Shown here: one piece after another, positions 57,273-64,000 of the stretch
How the letters are laid out: each line of letters opens with the position of its first letter
How positions within the stretch are numbered: position 1 is the first letter of the stretch
Source of the DNA: Phycisphaerales bacterium
Lineage (GTDB): Bacteria > Planctomycetota > Phycisphaerae > Phycisphaerales > UBA1924
Direction: 5' to 3'
NCBI GenBank assembly: GCA_947459215.1
Contig: CANHCQ010000019.1
Coordinates: forward strand, 1-64,000
DNA: 64,000 nt
The notes under the pieces: generated by a model
What the model was told of the DNA's origin: nothing
Databases searched by the model: none
Seen by the model: the letters and a program-made list of their open reading frames with translations, nothing else
Made by a program: the position numbers and the translations under genes

Positions 57273-57281
57273 CTGTGCTCA

Positions 57282-58388
57282 TCATGCCGTGCTGACGGCG
57301 CCGCCGGTGCTGGGATTGGCCGCAGCTCCCGCGTCTGCGTTCCCAAACCGCTGCACTTCCGGCGGCGGCAGATGCCACACGGCCTTCTTATGCTGGCCTT
57401 CGGCGAGGTACCACTTCACCATCCGGTCGATGCCGCCGTCGGGGCCGGCGAGCGGGATCTTCGGCCGGAAACCCGCGTCGAGAATCTTCTGGGCCTCGAA
57501 CTTCGTCTGCATCGCGAACAGCTTCTTGATGCGGGCGCTCGACACCGGCAGGTTTTTGCCCGTGAGCTTGATCACGATATCGAACGGCAGCGCCAAGAGA
57601 CACGCCACAGACAGCGGGATGTGGAACTTGGGCAGCGCCTTGCCGAGCGAGACGTAGACCTGCTCCGAGATCTGGCGGCTCTGCAAGTCCGGCTTGTCGA
57701 CGAAGTGGAACACGTCCCAGTTCTTGCGGCCTTCCTTGGTCCACAAGAAGATCGTCGCGTCGACGATGTTCTCAACGTACGACAGGCTCTTGATGTTGCT
57801 GCCATCACCCACCAGCACGAACTTCCCGCTCTTGATCTGGCGGATCAGCGAGTACATGTTGGCGTAGTTGCGCGGGCCGAAGGTGACGGTGGGACGAATG
57901 ACCAGGGCGCGGCGGCCATCACCCTTGTTCACCCACGCCTCGTACACCTTTTCGCCCGCGAGCTTGGACTTGCCGTAGTTCGACACCGGCACCTTGGGCG
58001 CATCCTCGTGGTGCGGCTCGGGCGCATCGCCAAACACCGCGACCGTCGAGTAAAACCCGACTTCCTTGATGCCTTCCTTGTCCATCGCCTCGCACAGCAC
58101 GCGGGCGCCGTTCTCGTTGACGTCGAAGAAGGTCTTCTCGGCAATGCCAAAGTCGTGGTGCGCAGCAGCCAGGTTCAACACACGATCGCAGCCCCGGATC
58201 GCACGCTGGACGATCGCCGGGTCCCGAATGTCGCCGTGGAAAAACGCCGACGGCTTCCCGCCAACACCAGTCGTGTCCCACTCCGGCTTGATCAGGTCGA
58301 GAATGACGACCTCGTGACCCTTGGCGGTCAGCTGCTCGTGGAAGTACCGGCCGATGAACCCCGACCCACCGGGGATGCAGATCCGCAC
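57282..58388 (-). CDS. NAD-dependent epimerase/dehydratase (extended SDR)
   Basis: A 368-residue protein. GTG 58388 is chosen: CGGAG lies eight bases upstream and it gives M-RICIPGGSGFIGRYFHEQL with the NAD motif GGSGFIG at the usual place. The Rossmann part continues with HEVVILDLIKPEWDTTGVGG, FHGDIRDPAIVQRAIRGCDR and VLNLAAAHHDFG. Active-site residues are Ser/Thr in VGFYSTVAVFG and the YxxxK pair in VSNYGKSKLAGEKV. Then follow VIRPTVTFGPRNYANMYSLI and YVENIVDATIFLW. The C-terminal 90 residues (LPKFHIPLSVACLLALPFDI, KLTGKNLPVSSARIKKLFAM) contain a hydrophobic segment and resemble the sterol/GlcNAc-type epimerase branch. The sugar or sterol substrate is not determined; no LPS operon is near. 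Confidence 0.88.
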   Translation of the reverse strand: MRICIPGGSGFIGRYFHEQLTAKGHEVVILDLIKPEWDTTGVGGKPSAFFHGDIRDPAIVQRAIRGCDRVLNLAAAHHDFGIAEKTFFDVNENGARVLCEAMDKEGIKEVGFYSTVAVFGDAPEPHHEDAPKVPVSNYGKSKLAGEKVYEAWVNKGDGRRALVIRPTVTFGPRNYANMYSLIRQIKSGKFVLVGDGSNIKSLSYVENIVDATIFLWTKEGRKNWDVFHFVDKPDLQSRQISEQVYVSLGKALPKFHIPLSVACLLALPFDIVIKLTGKNLPVSSARIKKLFAMQTKFEAQKILDAGFRPKIPLAGPDGGIDRMVKWYLAEGQHKKAVWHLPPPEVQRFGNADAGAAANPSTGGAVSTA

Positions 58389-58814
58389 GACTCGAACTCC
58401 GGAGGCCCGAGGGCCCTGGACCTGTTCCTCTTCCTGCCGTGCACGACGTGTGCACGGCTCCCTCCTCCCAGCCCCATCCCAGGCCAATCCCAGGCCAATC
58501 CCAGGCCAATCCGAGGCCAATCCGAGGCACTGCATGGCCGTCTCGGCCCGGCATGCCCGGCGTTCCCCCACACTTCCCCCTCCCAAAACCCCCACGAAAC
58601 GGAGGCCGTCCGAGTCGTGGAGCGGACTATAGCATCGGCGCGGTGAAACCCCGGCGTTGATCGAACGTGCAGGACCAGACTCGGGTTCAGGTCGACTGGG
58701 AGATTTGCACCGACTTCTCGGGCGTTGCCGCGGGTCAGGCCGCAGCGCCACCGGTGGACAACGAGGCGTCGGCGGCACGAACACACGCAACGTCTGCGCC
58801 TCCCAAGCGGCAGG
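58389..58814. other. 426-base gap between gspE and the epimerase gene
   Basis: No gene is supported. It carries the epimerase promoter on the minus strand and the transcript end of gspE. It includes the 11-base tandem repeat (58476-58530) and GTGCAC duplicated at 58440-58455 (GTGCAC GACGT GTGCAC). Confidence 0.4.
58476..58530. repeat. Five tandem 11-base repeats
   Basis: ATCCCAGGCCA occurs three times (58476, 58487, 58498), then ATCCGAGGCCA (58509) and ATCCGAGGCAC (58520). The unit of 11 bases is about one DNA turn, so identical faces repeat along one side. It lies 90-140 bases upstream of the epimerase start. Confidence 0.85.
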
Positions 58815-60548
58815 TCAGTGCAGCACGCGGAAGACCTCGGCCTGATCGGTGAGGCCCAGCGCCACCTTCTCCGCGGCGTCGTCCTTCATCATCTTGAAGC
58901 CATCGCGCCTCGCCGCGTCGAACAAGGCGCCAGCATCGGCGTTCTTGAGCGTCAGCGTCCGCAGCTCGTCGTTCATCTTCATGATCTCGTAGACGCCCAC
59001 GCGGCCCTTGTAGCAGTTGCCGCCGCACGTCTCGCAGACACGGTCCTCGTGACTGCCCGAGCCGCGACAGGTCTGGCACGTCCGCCGCAAGAGTCGCTGG
59101 GCCATCGCGGCCAGCAGCGTCGAGGTGACGAGATAGGGCTCGACACCGATGTCGATCAGTCGCGTAATCGCGCTGGGCGCGTCGTTGGTATGCAAGGTCG
59201 CCAGCACCAAGTGGCCGGTGAGCGAGGCCTGGATCGCGAGCTGGGCCGTCTCGGGGTCGCGGATTTCGCCGACGAGAATCACGTCGGGGTCCTGACGCAA
59301 GAGGCTGCGAAGACCCGCGGCAAACGTAACTCCGCGCTTCACGTTCACCTGCATCTGGCTGATGCCGTCAAGGTGATACTCGACCGGATCTTCGATCGTC
59401 ATCACGTTGCGGCTCGTGCGATCGATGCGACCAAGCGCCGCGTAGAGCGTCGTCGTCTTGCCGCTGCCGGTCGGACCCGTCACAAGGATGATGCCGGTGG
59501 GCCGCTCGACGAGGTCGAGCAGCTCCGCCTGCATGTGCTTGGTCATGCCCACCGCGTCGAGGCTCAGCTGCGTCTGGCTCTGGTCAAGCAGACGCAGCAC
59601 CAGACGCTCGCCGTAGATCGTCGGGATGCACGAGAAGCGAATATCAATCTTGCGGCTGCCGATGCGGACACTCGTCTGACCGTCCTGCGGGCTGTGCCGG
59701 TTCGCGATGTCCAGCTCGGTCATGACCTTCAATCGCGACGAGATCGCCGGCGCGAGGCTCAGCGGCGGGCTGAAGGCATCAACCAACATGCCGTCCACAC
59801 GGAAGCGGATGACGAGCTTGTTCTCCATCGGGTGGATGTGCACATCGCTGGCGCGGCGACGCAGCGCCTCGAACAGAATCATGTTCACGAGACGAATGAC
59901 CGGAGTCTGGCGTGCGAGCTGCAACAGATCCGTCGCGCTCCCCACGCTGCCAGCGACACTCGCGATGGTGCGCTCATCGAGCGGCAATTCGTCGATAATC
60001 TCGGTGACAAGGTCCTGGCGCCGCTCGTAGCCGCGGTTGATCAGGTTGCCGACCGCGCCGCGAGGCACCAGCACGATCTTCAGCGGCATGTGGAGCAGAT
60101 CCTCCAGCATGTTGAAGACCGCGGGCTGGAAGGGCTGGGCCGTCGCAACGGTCATCGTGATGCCGTCGGACTCAAGGCCCGCGACGTGATGCCGCCGTGC
60201 GGCGTCGGGCGGAACCAGCTCGTAGAACTTGGACGCCGTCTCGGTCAGACGCGGCTCGGCGGAAAACGTGAGCCCGGTGCGCCGGCCCAAGAGTTCGAGC
60301 GCAACGTGCTCGTCCATGGCCAGCGTCGTGAGCAGCGTGTCCCACGGCTCTTCCTCAGAGCCTTCGGTCTGCTGAAACGCCTTGAGCTGCTCGCCGGTGA
60401 CGCGAAGGGCGCCGAAGGCCTCGGCCACCTTGGACCACTCGCGCACAACGATCGCGCCGGTGGCATCCGGGCCGGGCTTGCCGTTGGACTGCGATAGTGC
60501 TTCGCCCGGGCGCAGTTTGGCGAGGAGGTTGGTGGGGCGGGAGGGCAT
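58815..60548 (-). CDS. gspE: Type II secretion / type IV pilus assembly ATPase GspE/PilB
   Basis: A 577-residue hexameric ATPase at the inner membrane that drives pseudopilus growth. It starts at ATG 60548. The N-terminal MshEN/T2SSE domain (VAEAFGALRVTGEQLKAFQQ, GLTFSAEPRLTETASKFYEL, MTVATAQPFQPAVFNMLEDL) is followed by the core: SDVHIHPMENKLVIRFRVDG, Walker A GPTGSGKTTT (358-367), Asp box TIEDPVEYHLDGISQMQVNV, Walker B QDPDVILVGEIRDPETAQLA (419-438), His box TGHLVLATLHTNDAPSAITR. A zinc site C-x2-C...C-x2-C (CQTCRGSGSHEDRVCETCGG) follows, as in GspE. It is 168 bases downstream of the secretin gene on the same strand, separated by a heptamer repeat array. GspF/G and other components are not in the window. 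Confidence 0.94.
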   Translation of the reverse strand: MPSRPTNLLAKLRPGEALSQSNGKPGPDATGAIVVREWSKVAEAFGALRVTGEQLKAFQQTEGSEEEPWDTLLTTLAMDEHVALELLGRRTGLTFSAEPRLTETASKFYELVPPDAARRHHVAGLESDGITMTVATAQPFQPAVFNMLEDLLHMPLKIVLVPRGAVGNLINRGYERRQDLVTEIIDELPLDERTIASVAGSVGSATDLLQLARQTPVIRLVNMILFEALRRRASDVHIHPMENKLVIRFRVDGMLVDAFSPPLSLAPAISSRLKVMTELDIANRHSPQDGQTSVRIGSRKIDIRFSCIPTIYGERLVLRLLDQSQTQLSLDAVGMTKHMQAELLDLVERPTGIILVTGPTGSGKTTTLYAALGRIDRTSRNVMTIEDPVEYHLDGISQMQVNVKRGVTFAAGLRSLLRQDPDVILVGEIRDPETAQLAIQASLTGHLVLATLHTNDAPSAITRLIDIGVEPYLVTSTLLAAMAQRLLRRTCQTCRGSGSHEDRVCETCGGNCYKGRVGVYEIMKMNDELRTLTLKNADAGALFDAARRDGFKMMKDDAAEKVALGLTDQAEVFRVLH

Positions 60549-60577
60549 GGGGAAGGACTGAGGGGTTGAGACTTCGG

Positions 60578-60680
60578 GGTTAGGACTTAGGACTTAGGAC
60601 TTAGGGATTAGGACTTAGGGGGGGGAGGTTGTCGCCGTCAGATGTCTCTCCCTCAGACCGAAGTCCTAAGACCTAAGTCC
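60578..60680. repeat. Palindromic heptamer array between gspD and gspE
   Basis: The left arm, 60578-60620, has TTAGGAC/TTAGGGA heptamers (TAGGACTTAGGACTTAGG...). The right arm, 60661-60680, reads AAGTCCTAAGACCTAAGTCC in inverse orientation, pairing at about 22 of 24 positions with the left. A further copy, CAAGTCCTC, lies at 60701. The layout matches the array at 21375-21516 but the heptamer is different. Confidence 0.8.
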
Positions 60681-60716
60681 TCTTTGCTGTGTCTCAGACC
60701 CAAGTCCTCTCTTGCA

Positions 60717-63644
60717 CTACTCCTTCTTCGTCGCCGCTCCCGGCAACTTGAGCGGCAGTGGCGGCGGGAGCGGGTCGTCGGAGTGGATGGGCTCGTGGCC
60801 GGGAGCTTTCTTCTCCTGCGACGGCGCGTGCAATGTCGGGCGATCGGACTCCCCCTTCTCGAGCGGGACGAAGAAATCAACCAGCACAGGCTTGATGGGC
60901 GGCAGATCGCGTTCGAGATCGACCTGCTGCTGCGGGCCGCTGGTGAGCAGACGCATGTCCTCAAAGCCGGGGTCGTTGATGATGCGGGGCGTGATGAAGA
61001 TATAGAGAACGGTCTTGCGTTCGGTCTTGTTGGTGTCGCGGAAGAGGTAGCCGACGAGGGGGATGTCGCCCAGCAGCGGGACCTTGCGGACGGTGTCGGT
61101 GCGGGTGTTCAGCGTGATGCCGCCGATGACGACGGTCATGTCGCTGGGCACCGTGACGGCCTTGTTGCTGATGCCAGCCTTGTTCCGCGGCGGGGGAATC
61201 CCGCCGGAGCCGGAACCCTCAAAGGCCGAGAGATTCGCGGCGATCTCGAGGGTGACGAGGTTGCCGCTGATGCGGGGAGTGATCTCAAGGTCGGTGCCGG
61301 CGTCTTCGTAGCCAGCAAAGCTGGTCGTGGTGGTCGAAGTGCTCTGGTTGGCCTGGGTGGTGGGCTGCTGGTCGACACGCTCGATCTTGGCCTTCTCGTT
61401 GTCGTTCACCATGATCGACGGCTTGGAGAGGATCTTGGTGTCGGTCGTGTTGGCCAGAGCGTTCAGCACGAAAGGCACATACTGGCTCTTGATGACGGCG
61501 GAGGTGAGGCCGCTGAGCCCCGTGGCGACCGTCTTGGCCTGGTTGAAGCCGGTGCCGGTCGGGAAGGTCGAGAGGCCGAAGCTGGTGTTGAGGATGCCGC
61601 CCGTGCCGTTGGCGTTGATGAGCTGCGTCTCGAAGGCAAGGCGATAGTCGTCGCCCGCGGTGACGGCGACCAGTTGGGCCTCGATGTGGACCTGCGGGCG
61701 CCGGAGATCGATGCGCTCGATGAGCTGCGCGAACTCGCGCTGCTGGCGCGCCGGGGCCTTCACCAGCACCTGGTTGTTGGGCTTGTCGGCGAGGACAAAG
61801 ACGTTCGGGCCGCCGCTGAAGCCGATGCCGCCCTCGTTCGTGCCCGCCGCACCGGAACCGCCGCCGAAGTCGGGGCCGAGATTGACGTTGACGGGTTGCT
61901 GAGACTGCTGCTGCGGCTGGGTGTTGTTGCGATTGAAGCGGCTGTTGGCGTTGGTCGAGTTGCTGCCCGAACCGGGGAGCAGGCTCGACTCGGCGGCCGG
62001 CGTGCGGTTGGTCAGCAATCCGTTGATGACCTCGGCGACCTTCTCGGCGGAGGCGTACTTGAGCTTGTACTCCTTCACCACGACGATGTCGTCATCGAGG
62101 TTGATGCCCTTGATGAGATCGGCGAGGAGCTCCTGCTGCTCGGGAGTGGCGTAATAGATGATGAGGCCGCGGTCTTCGTCGACGACCATGACGGGCCCGC
62201 CGGCAGCAGCCGTGGTGCGTCCTTGGCTGCGTTGATTGCCGTCGTTGAACTCGCCGCCGAAGAAGCCCTGCTGGAAGCGGTTGCTGTTGCGGCCGCCCGT
62301 GGACGCAATGGTGGTGACCTCGCCCAGGCCGCGCTGGCGGGCCAGATCGGCGATCTGCTTGGCCGCGAGGCCGACCTCGTACTTCGTGCTGGTGAGGGTG
62401 CTGGCGACGTCGATGGCTTCGAGGACCTCGCGGACCTTGCTGATCTCGTCGGGAACGCCGCGGAAGACCAGAGCGTTGCCCTGCGGGTCGATGGTCAGGC
62501 GATCGGAGAGATTGTCGAAGGTCGCGGAGCGGCCACCAGGGGACATGTTGGGCATGGCGGCGGCAGGGTCGCCACCCGCGTTCATGTTCATGCCGCCCGC
62601 GTTGCGGGTCTGACCGACCTGACCGATGAGTTGCAGGGCGCGTTCACGGGCGACCGATGCGGCGACGAACTTCAGATCAAAGCGATGGAACTTGGCCTTG
62701 TTGAACTCGTCGAGGAGCAGCTTCACCATCGACTCAACGGCGTCGAGCTTGCGGGCCGAGCCGGTCATCACAATCACGCCGAGCTCATCGATGTACGCCG
62801 CCTGCCCAAGCGCGCCGGAGCCAGTGGTGATGCCGCCGCCGGGATTACCGGGGTTCATGATCGGCCCGCCCCCACCACCGCCGCCGCCACCAAACTGGGC
62901 CTCAATCGCCGACTTGAGCGCGCTGGGGCGAACGTTGGGCGTCGGAATGACCCGCGTCGTCGCGTGATCGCCGCCGATCCCGACACCGACTTCATTCAGC
63001 GGATGGACGAGGTAAAAGCCGGTGTCCTCTTCCTTGGTAATCGTGAAGTTCTGCTGCTCAAGCAGCGCGGTAATTAGGCGCAAGAAGCGGTCCTTGGGAA
63101 CCGACACCGGCGCATTGAACGAGACACTGCCGCTCAGGCTCCCCTTGATGGCAACATTGATTCCGAGCTGCTTGACCAACATGTCCACCAGCGTCGTGAG
63201 CTCGACGGGCGCCGTGAACGCCGCCAGCTCGATCATGTTGGGATCGGTCGGCGTGAGATTCGCGGGATCGGGGTTGGCGACAGGATTGGCGCCAGGGTTC
63301 TCGCCCAAGGCGCCCTGCATCGCCGGCGCGTTGGCGCCGGGAACCGGCTTGGCGGGCTTCGCAGACTCGCCGGGCGTCGTGCCGCGGGGCGGGAGACTGG
63401 TGCCTTCACCCTGCGGCGGGCTGGCGGGCTGCTGACCCCTCCACTTGGGAACGACTTTCTCGGCCGCAGGCGCGTCGGAGTGCGTGGGCGTGTCGGCCTG
63501 CTCCGGGCGGTCGGGAGTGCCGGGCGGGGGCTGCGTGGGTTGGGCTTGCTGTGGCACCTGAGCGATCGCGATGCTCGTGCCACAGACGAGAAGAAGCGCG
63601 ACGGGCAGCAGGCGGTGCGTGGACTTTTCGAGCAGACGATTCAT
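60717..63644 (-). CDS. gspD: Type II secretion secretin GspD
   Basis: A 975-residue outer-membrane channel. ATG 63644 starts a signal peptide (LLPVALLLVCGTSIAIA). Residues about 30-135 are Pro/Ala/Gly-rich. Then come N0 (ELAAFTAPVELTTLVDMLVK, QLGINVAIKGSLSGSVSFNA), N1-N3 modules interrupted by Gly/Asn-rich loops (GGGGGGGGPIMNPG, RNAGGMNMNAGGDPAAAM), and segments such as VVVKEYKLKYASAEKVAEVI and VLVKAPARQQREFAQLIERI. The secretin domain has QVHIEAQLVAVTAGDDYRLA, DTKILSKPSIMVNDNEKAKI, AGTDLEITPRIS and the ending VTVPSDMTVVIGGITLNTRT, VRKVPLLGDIPLVGYLFRDT, TERKTVLYIFITPRII. It is longer than usual (650-750) because of the low-complexity inserts. gspE follows. No pilotin is seen. Confidence 0.94.
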   Translation of the reverse strand: MNRLLEKSTHRLLPVALLLVCGTSIAIAQVPQQAQPTQPPPGTPDRPEQADTPTHSDAPAAEKVVPKWRGQQPASPPQGEGTSLPPRGTTPGESAKPAKPVPGANAPAMQGALGENPGANPVANPDPANLTPTDPNMIELAAFTAPVELTTLVDMLVKQLGINVAIKGSLSGSVSFNAPVSVPKDRFLRLITALLEQQNFTITKEEDTGFYLVHPLNEVGVGIGGDHATTRVIPTPNVRPSALKSAIEAQFGGGGGGGGGPIMNPGNPGGGITTGSGALGQAAYIDELGVIVMTGSARKLDAVESMVKLLLDEFNKAKFHRFDLKFVAASVARERALQLIGQVGQTRNAGGMNMNAGGDPAAAMPNMSPGGRSATFDNLSDRLTIDPQGNALVFRGVPDEISKVREVLEAIDVASTLTSTKYEVGLAAKQIADLARQRGLGEVTTIASTGGRNSNRFQQGFFGGEFNDGNQRSQGRTTAAAGGPVMVVDEDRGLIIYYATPEQQELLADLIKGINLDDDIVVVKEYKLKYASAEKVAEVINGLLTNRTPAAESSLLPGSGSNSTNANSRFNRNNTQPQQQSQQPVNVNLGPDFGGGSGAAGTNEGGIGFSGGPNVFVLADKPNNQVLVKAPARQQREFAQLIERIDLRRPQVHIEAQLVAVTAGDDYRLAFETQLINANGTGGILNTSFGLSTFPTGTGFNQAKTVATGLSGLTSAVIKSQYVPFVLNALANTTDTKILSKPSIMVNDNEKAKIERVDQQPTTQANQSTSTTTTSFAGYEDAGTDLEITPRISGNLVTLEIAANLSAFEGSGSGGIPPPRNKAGISNKAVTVPSDMTVVIGGITLNTRTDTVRKVPLLGDIPLVGYLFRDTNKTERKTVLYIFITPRIINDPGFEDMRLLTSGPQQQVDLERDLPPIKPVLVDFFVPLEKGESDRPTLHAPSQEKKAPGHEPIHSDDPLPPPLPLKLPGAATKKE

Positions 63645-63851
63645 TCGTGGCGCACTCCGTGCCTGTGGCGTCCTCGGCGCGATGGCGCCGGCGACGCTTC
63701 GGCTCCGCCGTGACCCTGAGATTATCACCCCACGGCCTGTCCCGGCGGCGGCTTTCGCCACGCTGGATCGGGCCTCCGAGCGGGTGCGAGGGTGGAGCGC
63801 GGTCTGGCCGAGCCGGGTTCGCGCCCGCCCGAAGACCGGCAAAGATTGACC

Positions 63852-64000
63852 ATGCGATTCAGCCATCGAACTCCGGCATGGATGGTGTGGGTGCTGCGGC
63901 TCGCCGGCGTGTACAACCTCGGCTGGGCCGTGTTCATGGTCGCCATGCCGCACGCGTGGTGGGACTGGTTGGGCCTGGCGCGGCCGAACTACGAGTTTCT
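63852..64000 (+). CDS. Membrane protein, N-terminal part (runs off the window)
   Basis: From ATG 63852, 49 codons are visible: MRFSHRTPAWMVWVLRLAGV, YNLGWAVFMVAMPHAWWDWL, then GLARPNYEF. A hydrophobic helix begins at about residue 10, and the W-x-D-W-L-G-L-x-R-P-N-Y segment recalls small multi-pass membrane proteins of unknown function in planctomycetes. The gene is divergent from gspD across 207 bases. Function cannot be stated, and the 3' end lies outside the window. Confidence 0.6.
   Translation, partial: MRFSHRTPAWMVWVLRLAGVYNLGWAVFMVAMPHAWWDWLGLARPNYEF

Noticed and set aside
58476-58530. 11-base tandem repeat considered as replication-origin iterons
   Set aside because: No DnaA boxes, no AT-rich unwinding region and no replication gene nearby.

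Overview
The window is GC-rich chromosomal DNA from a planctomycete, most probably of the Phycisphaerae/Phycisphaerales type. The pointers are four secreted proteins that end in paired dockerin-like calcium repeats with a terminal cysteine, large Ser/Thr kinases joined to TPR or propeller-like domains, a TPR protein with two RNA-polymerase alpha-CTD modules, and a secreted protein with an Arg-rich sorting tail. I see no rRNA, tRNA, CRISPR array, prophage or defence island. A 34-codon tail of an IS110-type transposase at the left edge is the only insertion-sequence remnant.

Layout. 1-6.5 kb: transposase tail, BFD-type ferredoxin, OsmC protein, alpha-CTD/TPR protein, MATE transporter, dockerin protein, glyA. 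6.6-21.4 kb: a Ser/Thr kinase, a very glycine-rich dockerin protein, two small unknown proteins, yicC and secG, a dockerin protein, an M28 lipoprotein peptidase and glgB. 21.5-28.7 kb: an ABC permease with its MarR regulator and shared operator, mutS, an acetyltransferase, a bacterial voltage-gated channel, a mini-pilin and rplL. 29-37.8 kb: PTS enzyme I, RNase E/G, dxr, a DUF4230-like protein and an unknown membrane protein. 37.8-44.3 kb: two paralogous LuxR-type regulators flanking an unknown 404-residue protein, then divergent ppc. 44.3-50.9 kb: two tandem paralogous kinases. 51-64 kb: class I aldolase, a small zinc-finger protein, a surface protein with a sorting tail, a GHL10-like dockerin hydrolase, a VOC protein, an epimerase, the type II secretion ATPase and secretin, and the start of a membrane protein.

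Two structural themes run through the window. First, five forward genes (three kinases, glgB and one unknown) have a TAnnnT hexamer exactly six bases before the start codon and no Shine-Dalgarno sequence, which suggests leaderless transcripts; marR shows nearly the same arrangement. Other genes have ordinary GGAG-type sites. Second, the intergenic DNA is full of palindromic repeat families: long inverted repeats (one inserted in frame inside mutS), heptamer-phased palindromic arrays, and a 28-base post-stop hairpin repeat in four copies. The housekeeping genes (glyA, secG, mutS, rplL, dxr, ppc, RNase E/G, aldolase) are scattered among lineage-specific genes, and few long operons are visible.
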